Source: Commensalibacter communis (GTDB taxonomy: Bacteria; Pseudomonadota; Alphaproteobacteria; Acetobacterales; Acetobacteraceae). Taken from it: 64,000 nucleotides of DNA. The stretch lies in NCBI RefSeq assembly GCF_947179015.1, contig NZ_CAMXCM010000001.1, forward strand, positions 855,387 to 919,386, given 5' to 3'. Positions within the stretch are counted from its first letter, which is position 1. The number at the start of each line of letters is the position of its first letter. The position numbers and the translations under genes were made by a program. Positions 18,984 to 31,193 of this stretch are shown piece by piece. Under the pieces are notes generated by a model that worked only from the letters and a program-made list of their open reading frames with translations, was not told where the DNA came from and ran no database searches.

Positions 18984-20507
18984 TCATTCTGTTACTATAT
19001 TGGATTTATTTGCTTTGGGGTCAATATTGGGAACAAATAAATGTGCATCTTCAGCGGCACGGAACAAAGCTCTGGCTTTATGTCTTGTTTCTTCATACTC
19101 AGCTTCAGGGTCACTATCTGCAACGACACCACAGCCTGCCTGCACATACATCGTATCATCTTTGATTAAGGCGGTTCGTAGACCGATACAAGTATCCATA
19201 CTGCCATCAGCTCCAAAATATCCAATACATCCCGCATAAGTTGCGCGTTGTGTATGTTCAATTTCATCCAAGATTTCCATTGCTCTAATTTTCGGAGCTC
19301 CTGTTAAAGTGCCAGCAGGAAATCCAGCAATCAAAGCGTCTAATGCAGTCAGATTTTCTTTCAGTTTTCCTTCGACATTCGAGGAAATATGCATCACGTG
19401 ACTAAATCGTTCAATAACGAATTGTTCTGTTACTTTTACAGAACCAATTTCACTCACTCGACCAACATCGTTACGACCCAAATCAATAAGCATTAAATGT
19501 TCGGCCAATTCTTTTTGATCGGCTAATAAATCTTGTTCTAATTGCAAATCTTCTTCTGGAGTTTTCCCTCTTGGACGAGTGCCCGCTAATGGTCTAACGG
19601 TAACTGTTCCATCGCGAAGCCGAACGAGGATTTCAGGCGATGATCCTACCAAAGCAAAATTTTCCAATTGTAAGCAAAATAGAAATGGTGCTGGATTAAT
19701 CTTTCTCAAGGAGCGATATAAAGCGATGGGCGGTAATGTAAATGGTATTGAAAAGCGTTGGCTGGGTACAACTTGGAAAGCATCCCCTTCAAAAATATAT
19801 TCTTTAATTTTGTCAACGGCTTGTTTGAACTCATCTTTGGTAAAAGTCGAAATAGGTGTCTCAGAATGTTTGATTGAGGCTTTATCAATTTTTTTATCTG
19901 AAGGCAACGGCTCGTTTAGTGCTGCTTGTGCTTTTTCAAGAAGTTTTTTCGCCCGCTCTTGTTCTTCAGCTGTTTTTCCTCTTAATGGGGCTGCTAATGT
20001 CAGTTCATCAAGAACGGTGTCAAAGATTGCAAAGATAGAAGGCCTAACCATAATCCCTTCAGGTAAATTCAAATCATTCTTTGGAGGGTTCGGTAAATGC
20101 TCCATTTGTCTGACCATATCATAGCCCAAATAACCAAATATACCCCCTACCATAGGAGGAATATCTTCAGGAATATTCAGTTGACTGTCTGCAATAAAGC
20201 GTTGAAGGGATTGAATAGGATGAATATCTTGCGCTATAAATTGGTCAGGATGATTCAATGGGTCTGTATTGATAGACACCTTCCCTTGCTTACATTTCCA
20301 AATAACGTCAGGCAATAATCCAATGATAGAATAACGTGCTCTTGATACGCCCCCTTGTACACTTTCAAGCAAGAAAATATTCTTTGGATCTTCCCCTGCG
20401 ATAGCAGATAATTGCAAAAAAGCAGAAACAGGCGTAATGAGATCAGCTGATTTTGCAGTATAAATTACTGTCTGTTTTTTATTTATAATAAAATCATCGT
20501 AAGACAC
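18984..20507 (-). CDS. trpE: Anthranilate synthase component I
   Basis: A 507-residue chorismate-binding enzyme that forms anthranilate from chorismate with ammonia from TrpG. The N-terminal half holds the LLES element linked to tryptophan feedback. The catalytic half has FQVVPSQRFS, the chorismate-binding signatures SSPEILVR and VRPLAGTRPRG, DLGRNDVGRV and FPAGTLTGAPKIRAMEI, and CIGYFGADGSMD. It starts 17 bp after ppiD, so there is no room for a trp attenuator directly in front of it. Confidence 0.97.
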   Translation of the reverse strand: MSYDDFIINKKQTVIYTAKSADLITPVSAFLQLSAIAGEDPKNIFLLESVQGGVSRARYSIIGLLPDVIWKCKQGKVSINTDPLNHPDQFIAQDIHPIQSLQRFIADSQLNIPEDIPPMVGGIFGYLGYDMVRQMEHLPNPPKNDLNLPEGIMVRPSIFAIFDTVLDELTLAAPLRGKTAEEQERAKKLLEKAQAALNEPLPSDKKIDKASIKHSETPISTFTKDEFKQAVDKIKEYIFEGDAFQVVPSQRFSIPFTLPPIALYRSLRKINPAPFLFCLQLENFALVGSSPEILVRLRDGTVTVRPLAGTRPRGKTPEEDLQLEQDLLADQKELAEHLMLIDLGRNDVGRVSEIGSVKVTEQFVIERFSHVMHISSNVEGKLKENLTALDALIAGFPAGTLTGAPKIRAMEILDEIEHTQRATYAGCIGYFGADGSMDTCIGLRTALIKDDTMYVQAGCGVVADSDPEAEYEETRHKARALFRAAEDAHLFVPNIDPKANKSNIVTE

Positions 20508-20524
20508 TGAAATATAGTCCTTTT

Positions 20525-22447
20525 TTAATAATTACCCTGTTTAACAATTGCATCAACGGCTTTTTGATTAACGTCAACTTTGCCTTGTTTATTCACGAAA
20601 ATAACAAAACTTGAATAAATATCATCCCCATTAGCTTGTATTAAATTATCTTTAAGCTCTTTATAAGCAGAAGAGTTATCTTTGGGGGCTGGTGTTGTAA
20701 TATTACTTAATGACGCAACATAAAAACTGTCGGGAGATTCTACCATTGTCGTTTGTCCAATCTGCATTGAAAATGCTTGAGATTGCAATTCTGGTGGTAG
20801 AGTTTTCAATGGATTAAGGCGTGAAAAAGACTCACTCACTTTGATTGGAAATTGTTGCATTCCTAAATCTTGAATAGGTTTACGATTATCTTGGGCTTGT
20901 TTAAAGACCGCTGTTGCAGCAATATTTGCTTGTCTTTTAATATTTTGCTGTTGCCATGAATGTAATACTAAATCTTTGGCTTTATCAAATGCTTCTTGGT
21001 GTGCTGGTACAATATCCTCAACAACGAACGCATAGTAAATATTATTCTCACCTAGGATCAAAGATGCTGGAGCATTTTTTGCTTTTGAGAAAATATTAAC
21101 GAGCATTGTTTTTTTAACCTTTTCATCAGAAGGAAGTGGAGCTGGATTTCCTTGTAATGTTAGGCCTTGTTCATTTAACGTTCCTGTAACAGCAATTATG
21201 CCCAAACCACCTAATTTACTCAATTGATCTTCATCAAGCCCTTGGCTTCCTGCTAATACATCTTGGATTTTTTTGATATTATTGGGGAAATCTTGTTTTG
21301 ACTGGGATTGAACAAGTTCTGATTTAAGTTGATCTTTGACTTGGTCCAACGCAATTTCATGAGGCGGCACAATCCCAGTGACCTTGAAAACACTCCAACC
21401 CATAGGGGTTTTAACGGGTGCAGATACTGTATTTACAGCAGCTTTTTGTACAGCATTAGCCAACTCTACTGAGGGAGAAGATTGGGGGGTAAATTCAGGT
21501 ATTGTGGTTGCAAAACCACTATTTTGCTGTGCTTGTTTTTGAATATTTTCCCAAGTTTCTTTGCCCCATGAAGCTGCAATATTTTCAGCAGCTTTTTGAT
21601 CTTTGACTGTTACAATTTCAAGGTTCTTTGACTCTGCTTTTTGGAATTCTTTTTTTCTAGAATTGTAATATTGTGAAACCTGTTGGTCAGATATTTCCAC
21701 CCCTTTTTGGACTGTTTCAGGTGAAATAAAAATTAATTTGATCTTTCTATACTCAGGAACAGTAAATTCTGACAAATGATTTTCATAATATCTTTTTAAT
21801 ACTGCATCTGATGGATTAGCATCAGGTTTATAAGTATTAAACGGCACTTGGATATAATTTAGTTGTCTTGTTTCGTTGCTGAAGGCAAAGATATTTTTAG
21901 CCATAATATCTGATGCTGAAGCTCCAGAAACGAGAGGAACTGTCAGGCCAGATATGATTAGTTGATTACGCAACATTTCCAGAAATTGAACTTCGGTCTG
22001 GTTAGTTTGTCTGATATATTGATTAAACAACTCCCGATCAAATTTGCCATCTTTTTGAAAAGCGGGAAAAGAAAATACTAGATTTCGCAGTGCTTCATCG
22101 GAAACAGCTAGTCCTGACTTTTCTGCTGTAACAATTAAATTATCTTCGATAATCAATTTTTGCAAAGCTTGATCAACCAATCTTGCTCTTACGCCGTTAG
22201 GAATTTGGGATTTATCAGAAAATCCTTGTTGTGCAGCATATTGTTGCAGTTGCATGCTTGCTGCCGAATCTAGTTGTTGCAATGTGATGGTTTTATCACC
22301 AACCCAAGCCACAACATTGTTATCTCGATGAGACCAAGTGTCGATAATAGTTTCGGCACCCCAACTGATAAATACAAGAAAGATAAGGCCAACGATGACG
22401 CGCCCAAACCATGAATCAATAAGTAAATGTCTTAACCGAGACAACAT
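20525..22447 (-). CDS. ppiD: Periplasmic chaperone/peptidyl-prolyl isomerase, PpiD/SurA_N type
   Basis: A 640-residue inner-membrane-anchored folding factor. One N-terminal membrane helix (about 12-30) is followed by a SurA_N-like chaperone domain (VGDKTITLQQLDSA, LVDQALQKLIIEDNL), a parvulin-type PPIase domain with poorly conserved active-site residues, and a long C-terminal region. It is predicted to assist outer-membrane and secreted protein folding. It is the first gene of a minus-strand run into trpE. The ppiD-trpE adjacency is a familiar alphaproteobacterial arrangement. It is divergent from tpiA over about 200 bp. Confidence 0.9.
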   Translation of the reverse strand: MLSRLRHLLIDSWFGRVIVGLIFLVFISWGAETIIDTWSHRDNNVVAWVGDKTITLQQLDSAASMQLQQYAAQQGFSDKSQIPNGVRARLVDQALQKLIIEDNLIVTAEKSGLAVSDEALRNLVFSFPAFQKDGKFDRELFNQYIRQTNQTEVQFLEMLRNQLIISGLTVPLVSGASASDIMAKNIFAFSNETRQLNYIQVPFNTYKPDANPSDAVLKRYYENHLSEFTVPEYRKIKLIFISPETVQKGVEISDQQVSQYYNSRKKEFQKAESKNLEIVTVKDQKAAENIAASWGKETWENIQKQAQQNSGFATTIPEFTPQSSPSVELANAVQKAAVNTVSAPVKTPMGWSVFKVTGIVPPHEIALDQVKDQLKSELVQSQSKQDFPNNIKKIQDVLAGSQGLDEDQLSKLGGLGIIAVTGTLNEQGLTLQGNPAPLPSDEKVKKTMLVNIFSKAKNAPASLILGENNIYYAFVVEDIVPAHQEAFDKAKDLVLHSWQQQNIKRQANIAATAVFKQAQDNRKPIQDLGMQQFPIKVSESFSRLNPLKTLPPELQSQAFSMQIGQTTMVESPDSFYVASLSNITTPAPKDNSSAYKELKDNLIQANGDDIYSSFVIFVNKQGKVDVNQKAVDAIVKQGNY

Positions 22448-22649
22448 GTAACGTAACCTAAATAATTTAAAGACGAATTAAATACTCTGTAATTATGTAG
22501 CAATAACCTATATATGATTAAGCTGCAAAAAAAATGTTATAGCTTTTGAATTATACCAAAATAATATATTGTATGATAACATCTTTTGATTATAAATCGA
22601 ACCTTTATAATCCAATATAAAGTAATTATTCATTTAGGGAGCATTTAAT

Positions 22650-23399
22650 ATGGCTAAACCAATCATTATTGGCAATTGGAAAATGAATGGCTTATCAGAA
22701 GAAGCAGATCATATTGTGTCTGTTTTATTGACTTATGCTGAACAAAATCAAAATTTTGCGCCAACAGTTATCTGCCCTCCCTTTACGCAACTCTATCATA
22801 TTCGCAAACATGTTAAGAACACCCCTTATGCATTAGGTGCTCAGGATTGTCATATCGCTGAAAAAGGTGCTTATACGGGGGATATTTCTGCTGCCATGTT
22901 AAAAGATGTTGGCGCAGAATATGTGATATTGGGTCATTCTGAACGCAGAGCTGAACATAAAGAGAGCAATGAACTCGTTAATAAAAAAGCTGTCGCTGCT
23001 TATAAATCTGGATTATTACCGATTGTTTGTATTGGTGAAACCAAAGAAGAACGAGACTCTAATCAGTATAAAGATGTCATTGCTAATCAAATCAAAGGAT
23101 CGTTGCCTGAACATTTTAACGGTCTAGTAGCATACGAGCCCGTATGGGCGATCGGCACAGGTGTATCAGCCAAAAATGAAGATATTGCCGAAGTGATTTT
23201 ATTTATTCGTGAAAAACTTGTTGCTCAATACGGAGAAAATGGTAAAAAAACACCTATATTATATGGTGGATCAGTTAAACCAAATAATGTAAAAGATATT
23301 TTTGCAATTCCCGAGCTGGGTGGTGTATTAGTTGGTGGGGTCAGTTTAATTCCTGAAGACTTCTTGCAACTGGTTACAATTGCTCAAGATTTTATATAA
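22650..23399 (+). CDS. tpiA: Triosephosphate isomerase
   Basis: A 249-residue TIM-barrel enzyme interconverting DHAP and glyceraldehyde-3-phosphate. It has IGNWKMNG with the active-site Asn/Lys, LGHSERR with the catalytic His, and AYEPVWAIGTG with the catalytic Glu; the terminal phosphate loops are ILYGGSVKPNN and GVLVGGVSL. SD AGGGAG lies upstream. It opens a plus-strand run tpiA-secG-pyrG-kdsA typical of alphaproteobacteria. Confidence 0.98.
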   Translation: MAKPIIIGNWKMNGLSEEADHIVSVLLTYAEQNQNFAPTVICPPFTQLYHIRKHVKNTPYALGAQDCHIAEKGAYTGDISAAMLKDVGAEYVILGHSERRAEHKESNELVNKKAVAAYKSGLLPIVCIGETKEERDSNQYKDVIANQIKGSLPEHFNGLVAYEPVWAIGTGVSAKNEDIAEVILFIREKLVAQYGENGKKTPILYGGSVKPNNVKDIFAIPELGGVLVGGVSLIPEDFLQLVTIAQDFI

Positions 23400-23446
23400 T
23401 TTAAAAACATCTCTTTCTTGACTGCTAGTGAAAGTATACTAAACAC

Positions 23447-23800
23447 ATGATGACTATTCTTCTAATTGTACAATTATTGGTTACTCTTGCATTGATTGGC
23501 GTTGTATTAATTCAACGTAGCGAAGGTGGTGGTTTAGGTATCGGAAGCAGTCAAGGAATGGGTTCTTTTATGACTGGGCGTGGTACAACAAATTTGTTAA
23601 CACGTACCACAGGTATATTGGCAGCGGCTTTTATGGTGTTATGTATCGTTATTGCTATTTTATATAAAAATGAAGCACAAGATAAAAGAAAAAGTCTTTT
23701 AGATATCGTTCCACAACAAACAAGTCAATCACAACCAAAACCTGCTGCTCAACCACAACCTCAGCCTCAACAAACTGAGAAAACAACACCAAATAAATAA
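23447..23800 (+). CDS. secG: Preprotein translocase subunit SecG
   Basis: A 117-residue SecG that assists the SecYEG channel. Two membrane helices (about 2-22 and 54-74) flank the conserved VLIQRSEGGGLGIG loop with a GMGSFMTGRGTTNLLTR stretch. The C-terminal tail is Pro/Gln-rich and low complexity (about 84-117), as in many alphaproteobacteria. The frame opens with two consecutive ATG codons, so the start could be three bases downstream. Confidence 0.95.
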   Translation: MMTILLIVQLLVTLALIGVVLIQRSEGGGLGIGSSQGMGSFMTGRGTTNLLTRTTGILAAAFMVLCIVIAILYKNEAQDKRKSLLDIVPQQTSQSQPKPAAQPQPQPQQTEKTTPNK

Positions 23801-23831
23801 TTTTATTTAACATCTATATAATTAACTCTAG

Positions 23832-26297
<2,466 letters not shown>

Positions 26298-26314
<17 letters not shown>

Positions 26315-26777
26315 AAATTACCGCACCGATGAGGCACAGCTGAATAACAAATGTTGTTAGCCATCTCATCGTTCGATAACCAGTGGGCTGCTCTGTCGGT
26401 AAATAGGAATTTCTTTCCAAAAATAAGGTGACTGCAAACCCGATAATAAGAAATAATATGGCCATAGACCATTTATGATAAGCAGTTAAGATAATAGCCA
26501 ATTCACCAAATAAACAAGGGACCACAGCGATCGATAACCGTTTTTTATCAATCGCGTTAACATTATTATCCAACAAAATCACGGGTTTTTGCATCGAAAG
26601 AATCCAATTAATTCCTCCAATAAATGACAATATAATTGTCGCATATCCTACGAAAGCTGGTAATAATATAGGTAACATTGTTTGTGGTGAACAAAACATC
26701 ATTATTAACACCATCATCACTAGTGGAATAGGTGATAATACCCCCAGTAAAAATGGTAAAAGAGGTATTTGTTTCAT
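26298..26777 (-). CDS. DUF3429-like small integral membrane protein
   Basis: A 159-residue hydrophobic protein with about five membrane helices (at residues roughly 7-28, 33-57, 70-100, 104-122 and 138-157). [10 protein letters not shown] motif and a region like those of DUF3429 proteins suggest that family; function unknown. The start is placed at the ATG at 26777, which has GAGGA eight bases upstream, over an in-frame TTG further out. It is antisense to the flanking kdsA and eno genes and its stop lies inside the kdsA 3' end. Confidence 0.7.
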
Positions 26778-26900
26778 TATATCATTCCTCAAACTTATAA
26801 TTATGTTTCTAAAATAAATTATTGACTATCTAGCAAAAAAATAATTTTTTAACTATAGTAATACTCATTTAACAAAGTTCCTTTGCTAATACATATGCTT

Positions 26901-26935
26901 TAATATTGCTTAATAATCAAGTTTCAGCAATATTA
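26901..26935. repeat. 10-bp inverted repeat upstream of eno
   Basis: Arms TAATATTGCT (26901-26910) and AGCAATATTA (26926-26935) are exact reverse complements around 15 bases, ending 57 bases before the enolase start. It could be an operator or leader hairpin. No U-run follows, so it is not a typical terminator. Confidence 0.4.
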
Positions 26936-26989
26936 GATTCATGTGATTTTATTTTCGATAATTTTTAACACTTTTATACGTTAGGATAA

Positions 26990-28282
<1,293 letters not shown>

Positions 28283-28292
28283 TCAAATGCTT

Positions 28293-28330
28293 GACAAAAT
28301 CGGAACAATTAGATTATTTCCGATTTTGTC
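28293..28330 (+). terminator. 12-bp hairpin after eno
   Basis: Arms GACAAAATCGGA (28293-28304) and TCCGATTTTGTC (28319-28330) are exact complements with a 14-base loop. It starts 11 bases after the eno stop. No T-run follows, so it may be a weak terminator or an mRNA-stabilising stem before ftsB. Confidence 0.55.
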
Positions 28331-28360
28331 ACTATATAGAATCATTTAAGGGAATATCGA

Positions 28361-28690
28361 ATGCGTTTTTTTCATTTTGTTAAAAAACTAGTTAAATCAG
28401 TTATTCCCCCTATTTTCTTTTTAAGCCTCACTGGCTTTTTTATATGGAATACCTTAAATGGCGACCATGGATTAAAAAGCTATTATGTTCAGCAAAAACT
28501 ATTGGTTGAAGCTGAACAAGCTCAACAAGATGCTATCTCAGAGCAGCAAACTTGGGGTAGAAGAGTTATTGGGTTAAAAGAAGGTCATTTAGACAAAGAT
28601 CTATTAGATGAACGCACTCGCGTCATGTTAAGTTTTTCACAGGAAAATGAAATTATCATACCTTATAAAGCAAATGATCATCTCTATTAA
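28361..28690 (+). CDS. ftsB: Septum formation initiator family protein (FtsB/DivIC-like)
   Basis: A 109-residue small bitopic protein expected to join the FtsB-FtsL-FtsQ divisome subcomplex. A short cytoplasmic N-terminus precedes one membrane helix (about 14-31), followed by a periplasmic coiled coil (about 42-72, LLVEAEQAQQDAISEQQ) and the family's terminal LDKDLLDERTRVMLSF. Adjacency to eno is the usual alphaproteobacterial arrangement and supports the assignment. In many relatives pdhA would follow; here a terminator and rpmG follow instead. Confidence 0.87.
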   Translation: MRFFHFVKKLVKSVIPPIFFLSLTGFFIWNTLNGDHGLKSYYVQQKLLVEAEQAQQDAISEQQTWGRRVIGLKEGHLDKDLLDERTRVMLSFSQENEIIIPYKANDHLY

Positions 28691-28714
28691 GATGCGTTAT
28701 ATATCCAAGGCATA

Positions 28715-28755
28715 AAAAAAGCTGGCGCAAATAAAATTGCCCAGCTTTTTTATTT
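28715..28755. terminator. Bidirectional terminator between ftsB and rpmG
   Basis: The stem AAAAAAGCTGG (28715-28725) pairs with CCAGCTTTTTT (28741-28751), with an inner GCAA/TTGC extension. A-rich and T-rich flanks suit both strands, and the two genes converge here. Confidence 0.9.
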
Positions 28756-28776
28756 GTTCAATTTCGTAGAGAAAAA

Positions 28777-28944
28777 TTATTTAATTTTTGCTTCACGGAA
28801 AACAACATGTTTACGAACAACTGGATCGTATTTTTTTAATTCCATTTTACCAGTATGTGCTCTTGCATTCTTTCTGGTTACATAGAAAAAACCTGTTTCA
28901 GCAGTTGAAAGTAATTTAATTTGAATTGTGTTACTTTTAGCCAT
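28777..28944 (-). CDS. rpmG: 50S ribosomal protein L33
   Basis: A 55-residue protein starting [20 protein letters not shown] and ending VVFREAKIK, the alphaproteobacterial L33 pattern with the central [21 protein letters not shown]. It lacks the CxxC pairs of the zinc-binding form. It is a component of the large ribosomal subunit near the E site. A start at 28944 is preceded by GAGG. The gene is monocistronic, bounded by a terminator and a palindrome-overlapped promoter about 100 bp upstream. Confidence 0.96.
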   Translation of the reverse strand: MAKSNTIQIKLLSTAETGFFYVTRKNARAHTGKMELKKYDPVVRKHVVFREAKIK

Positions 28945-29049
28945 TACATCCTCGTTTTGATCAGCTTATCTTTGTATTAAAATATTGCTTTTATACTAAA
29001 TGCTTATATTTTATCAAAAGATCAAGTTAAATCTTAAAATCCTATTATT

Positions 29050-29083
29050 TTCATACAATTTTTTTATCATTTGTCAAATGATA
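29050..29083 (-). promoter_or_regulatory. Promoter with overlapping 19-nt palindrome upstream of rpmG
   Basis: On the minus strand a perfect -35 TTGACA (plus 29072-29077) is followed after 16 nt by TATGAA (29050-29055). The -35 is embedded in a perfect palindrome, TATCATTTG-A-CAAATGATA (29065-29083, minus-strand reading), a typical position for a repressor operator. It is about 100 bases upstream of rpmG and downstream of bioCD, so it most likely serves rpmG. Confidence 0.55.
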
Positions 29084-29136
29084 TCAAATCATAAATCCCT
29101 GTTGATGTTCTTTATACTATAAATTATTCAATAACT

Positions 29137-30531
29137 CTAATAAAATAATCTGATTTCTTGTTTAAATTGAGCAATAAATTGATCGGTGATCTGATCCATT
29201 CGTGGAACCTCTGCAATCATCTTAATATTTCCATGACGTTCTATTGCTTCTTTATTAGCTAGGTTTTGATTACCGTTCAAAATTACCCCAGCAATAGGAA
29301 TATGGTGATTTCTTAAGACCTCAATTGTCAAAAGGGTATGGTTTAATGTTCCTAATTCGGTTCTTGCAACTATTACAACAGGTAAATTTACTTTTTGCAT
29401 CATTTGGATCATATATTGAGAGTCTGCGATAGGAACCAAAACTCCTCCTGCTCCTTCAACGATATAAGGTCTATTTTGAGTTGCTAGAAAGAAATCTAGT
29501 TTGTTAATATCTAATCGAATCTCTTCGAGTTTAGCTGCTGCTTCTGGAGATAAGGGTTCTTGTAAGGCTACTAGTGGTGGGATTATCTGATTATCACAGG
29601 TTTGTGCTAGTATTTGAACTGTTTTGCTATCACCAAAATCGCTCTTCAGCCCTGTTTGCATCGGTTTCCAATAGGTTGCGTTTAATGCTTTAGTTAAACA
29701 TGCCGAGACGAAGGTTTTACCAACATCTGTATCTGTGCCTGTGACAAAAAATCCCTTTGCTGCATATCGTCTAAAACTACCCAAAGCCACTTCATAGGTC
29801 GTATATCCATAATTAAGATCAAATTGGGCAATAATCTTGCGCAATTGTCCTGCTGATAATGGTTTGTGCATGTTAGAAGAAGTATGGGCGCCAATGTTAC
29901 GCAGCCCTTTAATAAAATCAATTCCATTTTCAACTGATTCTATAATGGTTTCGGCCTGCCAAAAACCACCACCAACTTTAGAAGGCCAATAAGATTCTAG
30001 GGTTTTTACATCAGGATAGGATTGAAAAGAATAATGACAATGATTCTGAGTATATAGTTGACGCCATTCTTCAAAGCTCTTTTGAGCCAATGTAGAACAT
30101 ACTAAATATCCATTGGGGTTTAACAATGCTGTAATTGATTGTAATGATTGTTCTAAATTCTCAAACCATTGAAACGCAAGGCTGGAAACAATGAGATCAA
30201 AAGAATGCTCCAGATCAATTGCCTCTCCATCCATCACTTTAAATTCAATATTTGGATTGTTATTATATTTTTCTTTGACCCGCTCAATCATGCGAACGGA
30301 AATATCGGTAATTAAAAATTGAGCCTTCGGAAATAATTCAGTTAAATATTGGGTTAATAAGCCAGTTCCGCAACCAATTTCTAAAATTGATATCGGTTGA
30401 GAGAAATCTATATCCATTGTTTTAATAAAGTTGACTAACCGCTTTACAACAATCTTTTGCATATGGGCTGATTGTTCATAGGACACGGCGTTGTCAAAAG
30501 AATGGATGATTTTTTGTTTATAAGAATTCAT
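29137..30531 (-). CDS. bioCD: Fused malonyl-ACP O-methyltransferase and dethiobiotin synthetase (BioC-BioD)
   Basis: A 464-residue protein with two biotin-pathway domains. Residues 1 to about 250 are a SAM methyltransferase of the BioC type (FDNAVSYEQSAHMQ start, EIGCGTG at 51-57, then VSSLAFQWFENLEQSL). About 258-464 is dethiobiotin synthetase: P-loop GTDTDVGKT at 265-273, KPMQTG, VEGAGGVLVPI and the terminal GVILNG region. BioC methylates malonyl-ACP to start pimelate assembly; BioD carboxylates DAPA to dethiobiotin, so the two act at opposite ends of the pathway. The reading frame is continuous. Its start overlaps the bioH-like gene by four bases. Confidence 0.93.
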   Translation of the reverse strand: MNSYKQKIIHSFDNAVSYEQSAHMQKIVVKRLVNFIKTMDIDFSQPISILEIGCGTGLLTQYLTELFPKAQFLITDISVRMIERVKEKYNNNPNIEFKVMDGEAIDLEHSFDLIVSSLAFQWFENLEQSLQSITALLNPNGYLVCSTLAQKSFEEWRQLYTQNHCHYSFQSYPDVKTLESYWPSKVGGGFWQAETIIESVENGIDFIKGLRNIGAHTSSNMHKPLSAGQLRKIIAQFDLNYGYTTYEVALGSFRRYAAKGFFVTGTDTDVGKTFVSACLTKALNATYWKPMQTGLKSDFGDSKTVQILAQTCDNQIIPPLVALQEPLSPEAAAKLEEIRLDINKLDFFLATQNRPYIVEGAGGVLVPIADSQYMIQMMQKVNLPVVIVARTELGTLNHTLLTIEVLRNHHIPIAGVILNGNQNLANKEAIERHGNIKMIAEVPRMDQITDQFIAQFKQEIRLFY

Positions 30532-31193
30532 GATTTCAACGCTACATCTTTAATGATTTTGGCACAAATTTCAGGATGAGAGATAGGAAGAACGTGAGTG
30601 TTATCTTTTACCCAATAAATGGGATGGGATTTGAAAGAATCTATCGTCATATCAGAAGATACGACTGGATCACTTTTTGAGGATACTATGGTTAATCTAT
30701 CCGTAATAGAAGGCAAAACATTTCTAAAATCTTCGGTTTCCAAAGTTCCCAACCCTATTTGTAATGCAGAAGCATTCATTTGATTGGGTACATTGCCAAC
30801 ATATTGACATTGTTGATAAAATTGGGACAGCACTGAATAAACATCTTTATCAATTCCTTTTGACATTAGATGTAAAATACGGGATGGAACACCAGATAAA
30901 TAATCTTCAGCTTTAGAGAAACGTAGGAAACTATTAATTGCTATATAGTGGTGAAATGTACGTGGAAACTGTTTTAATAAATACAACAAACCCAGAGAGT
31001 GCCCTATCGCTATCGTATTAGGAATTTGTTGAGAAAGATCGTGAACGTCATTACTTAATATCGATATATTATTTACAAACCCTAGATCAATATATTCTTT
31101 CGAAAATTCATTTAATAGATAACTAACGGGTTCCCAGAAATGTTTAGAAAACCCCCATCCATGTACGAATAGTAAGTGGTATTTTTGGATCAT
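30528..31193 (-). CDS. bioH: BioH-like pimeloyl-ACP methyl ester carboxylesterase
   Basis: A 221-residue alpha/beta-hydrolase predicted to remove the methyl ester from pimeloyl-ACP methyl ester, closing the BioC branch. It has LLFVHGWGFS (oxyanion), nucleophile motif GHSLG, a late Asp in SSKSDPVV, and a final THVLPISHP with the catalytic His. The start is put at 31193, where ATG overlaps the bioF stop as ATGA; an in-frame GTG lies 12 bases further out. Position inside the bio operon supports the role more than sequence similarity, which is modest; other small esterases (BioG, BioJ types) could fill the same slot. Confidence 0.78.
   Translation of the reverse strand: MIQKYHLLFVHGWGFSKHFWEPVSYLLNEFSKEYIDLGFVNNISILSNDVHDLSQQIPNTIAIGHSLGLLYLLKQFPRTFHHYIAINSFLRFSKAEDYLSGVPSRILHLMSKGIDKDVYSVLSQFYQQCQYVGNVPNQMNASALQIGLGTLETEDFRNVLPSITDRLTIVSSKSDPVVSSDMTIDSFKSHPIYWVKDNTHVLPISHPEICAKIIKDVALKS

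Noticed and set aside
19579-20124. A 181-codon open frame antisense to trpE
   Set aside because: It is fully inside trpE, has a composition typical of antisense shadow frames and no recognisable domain.
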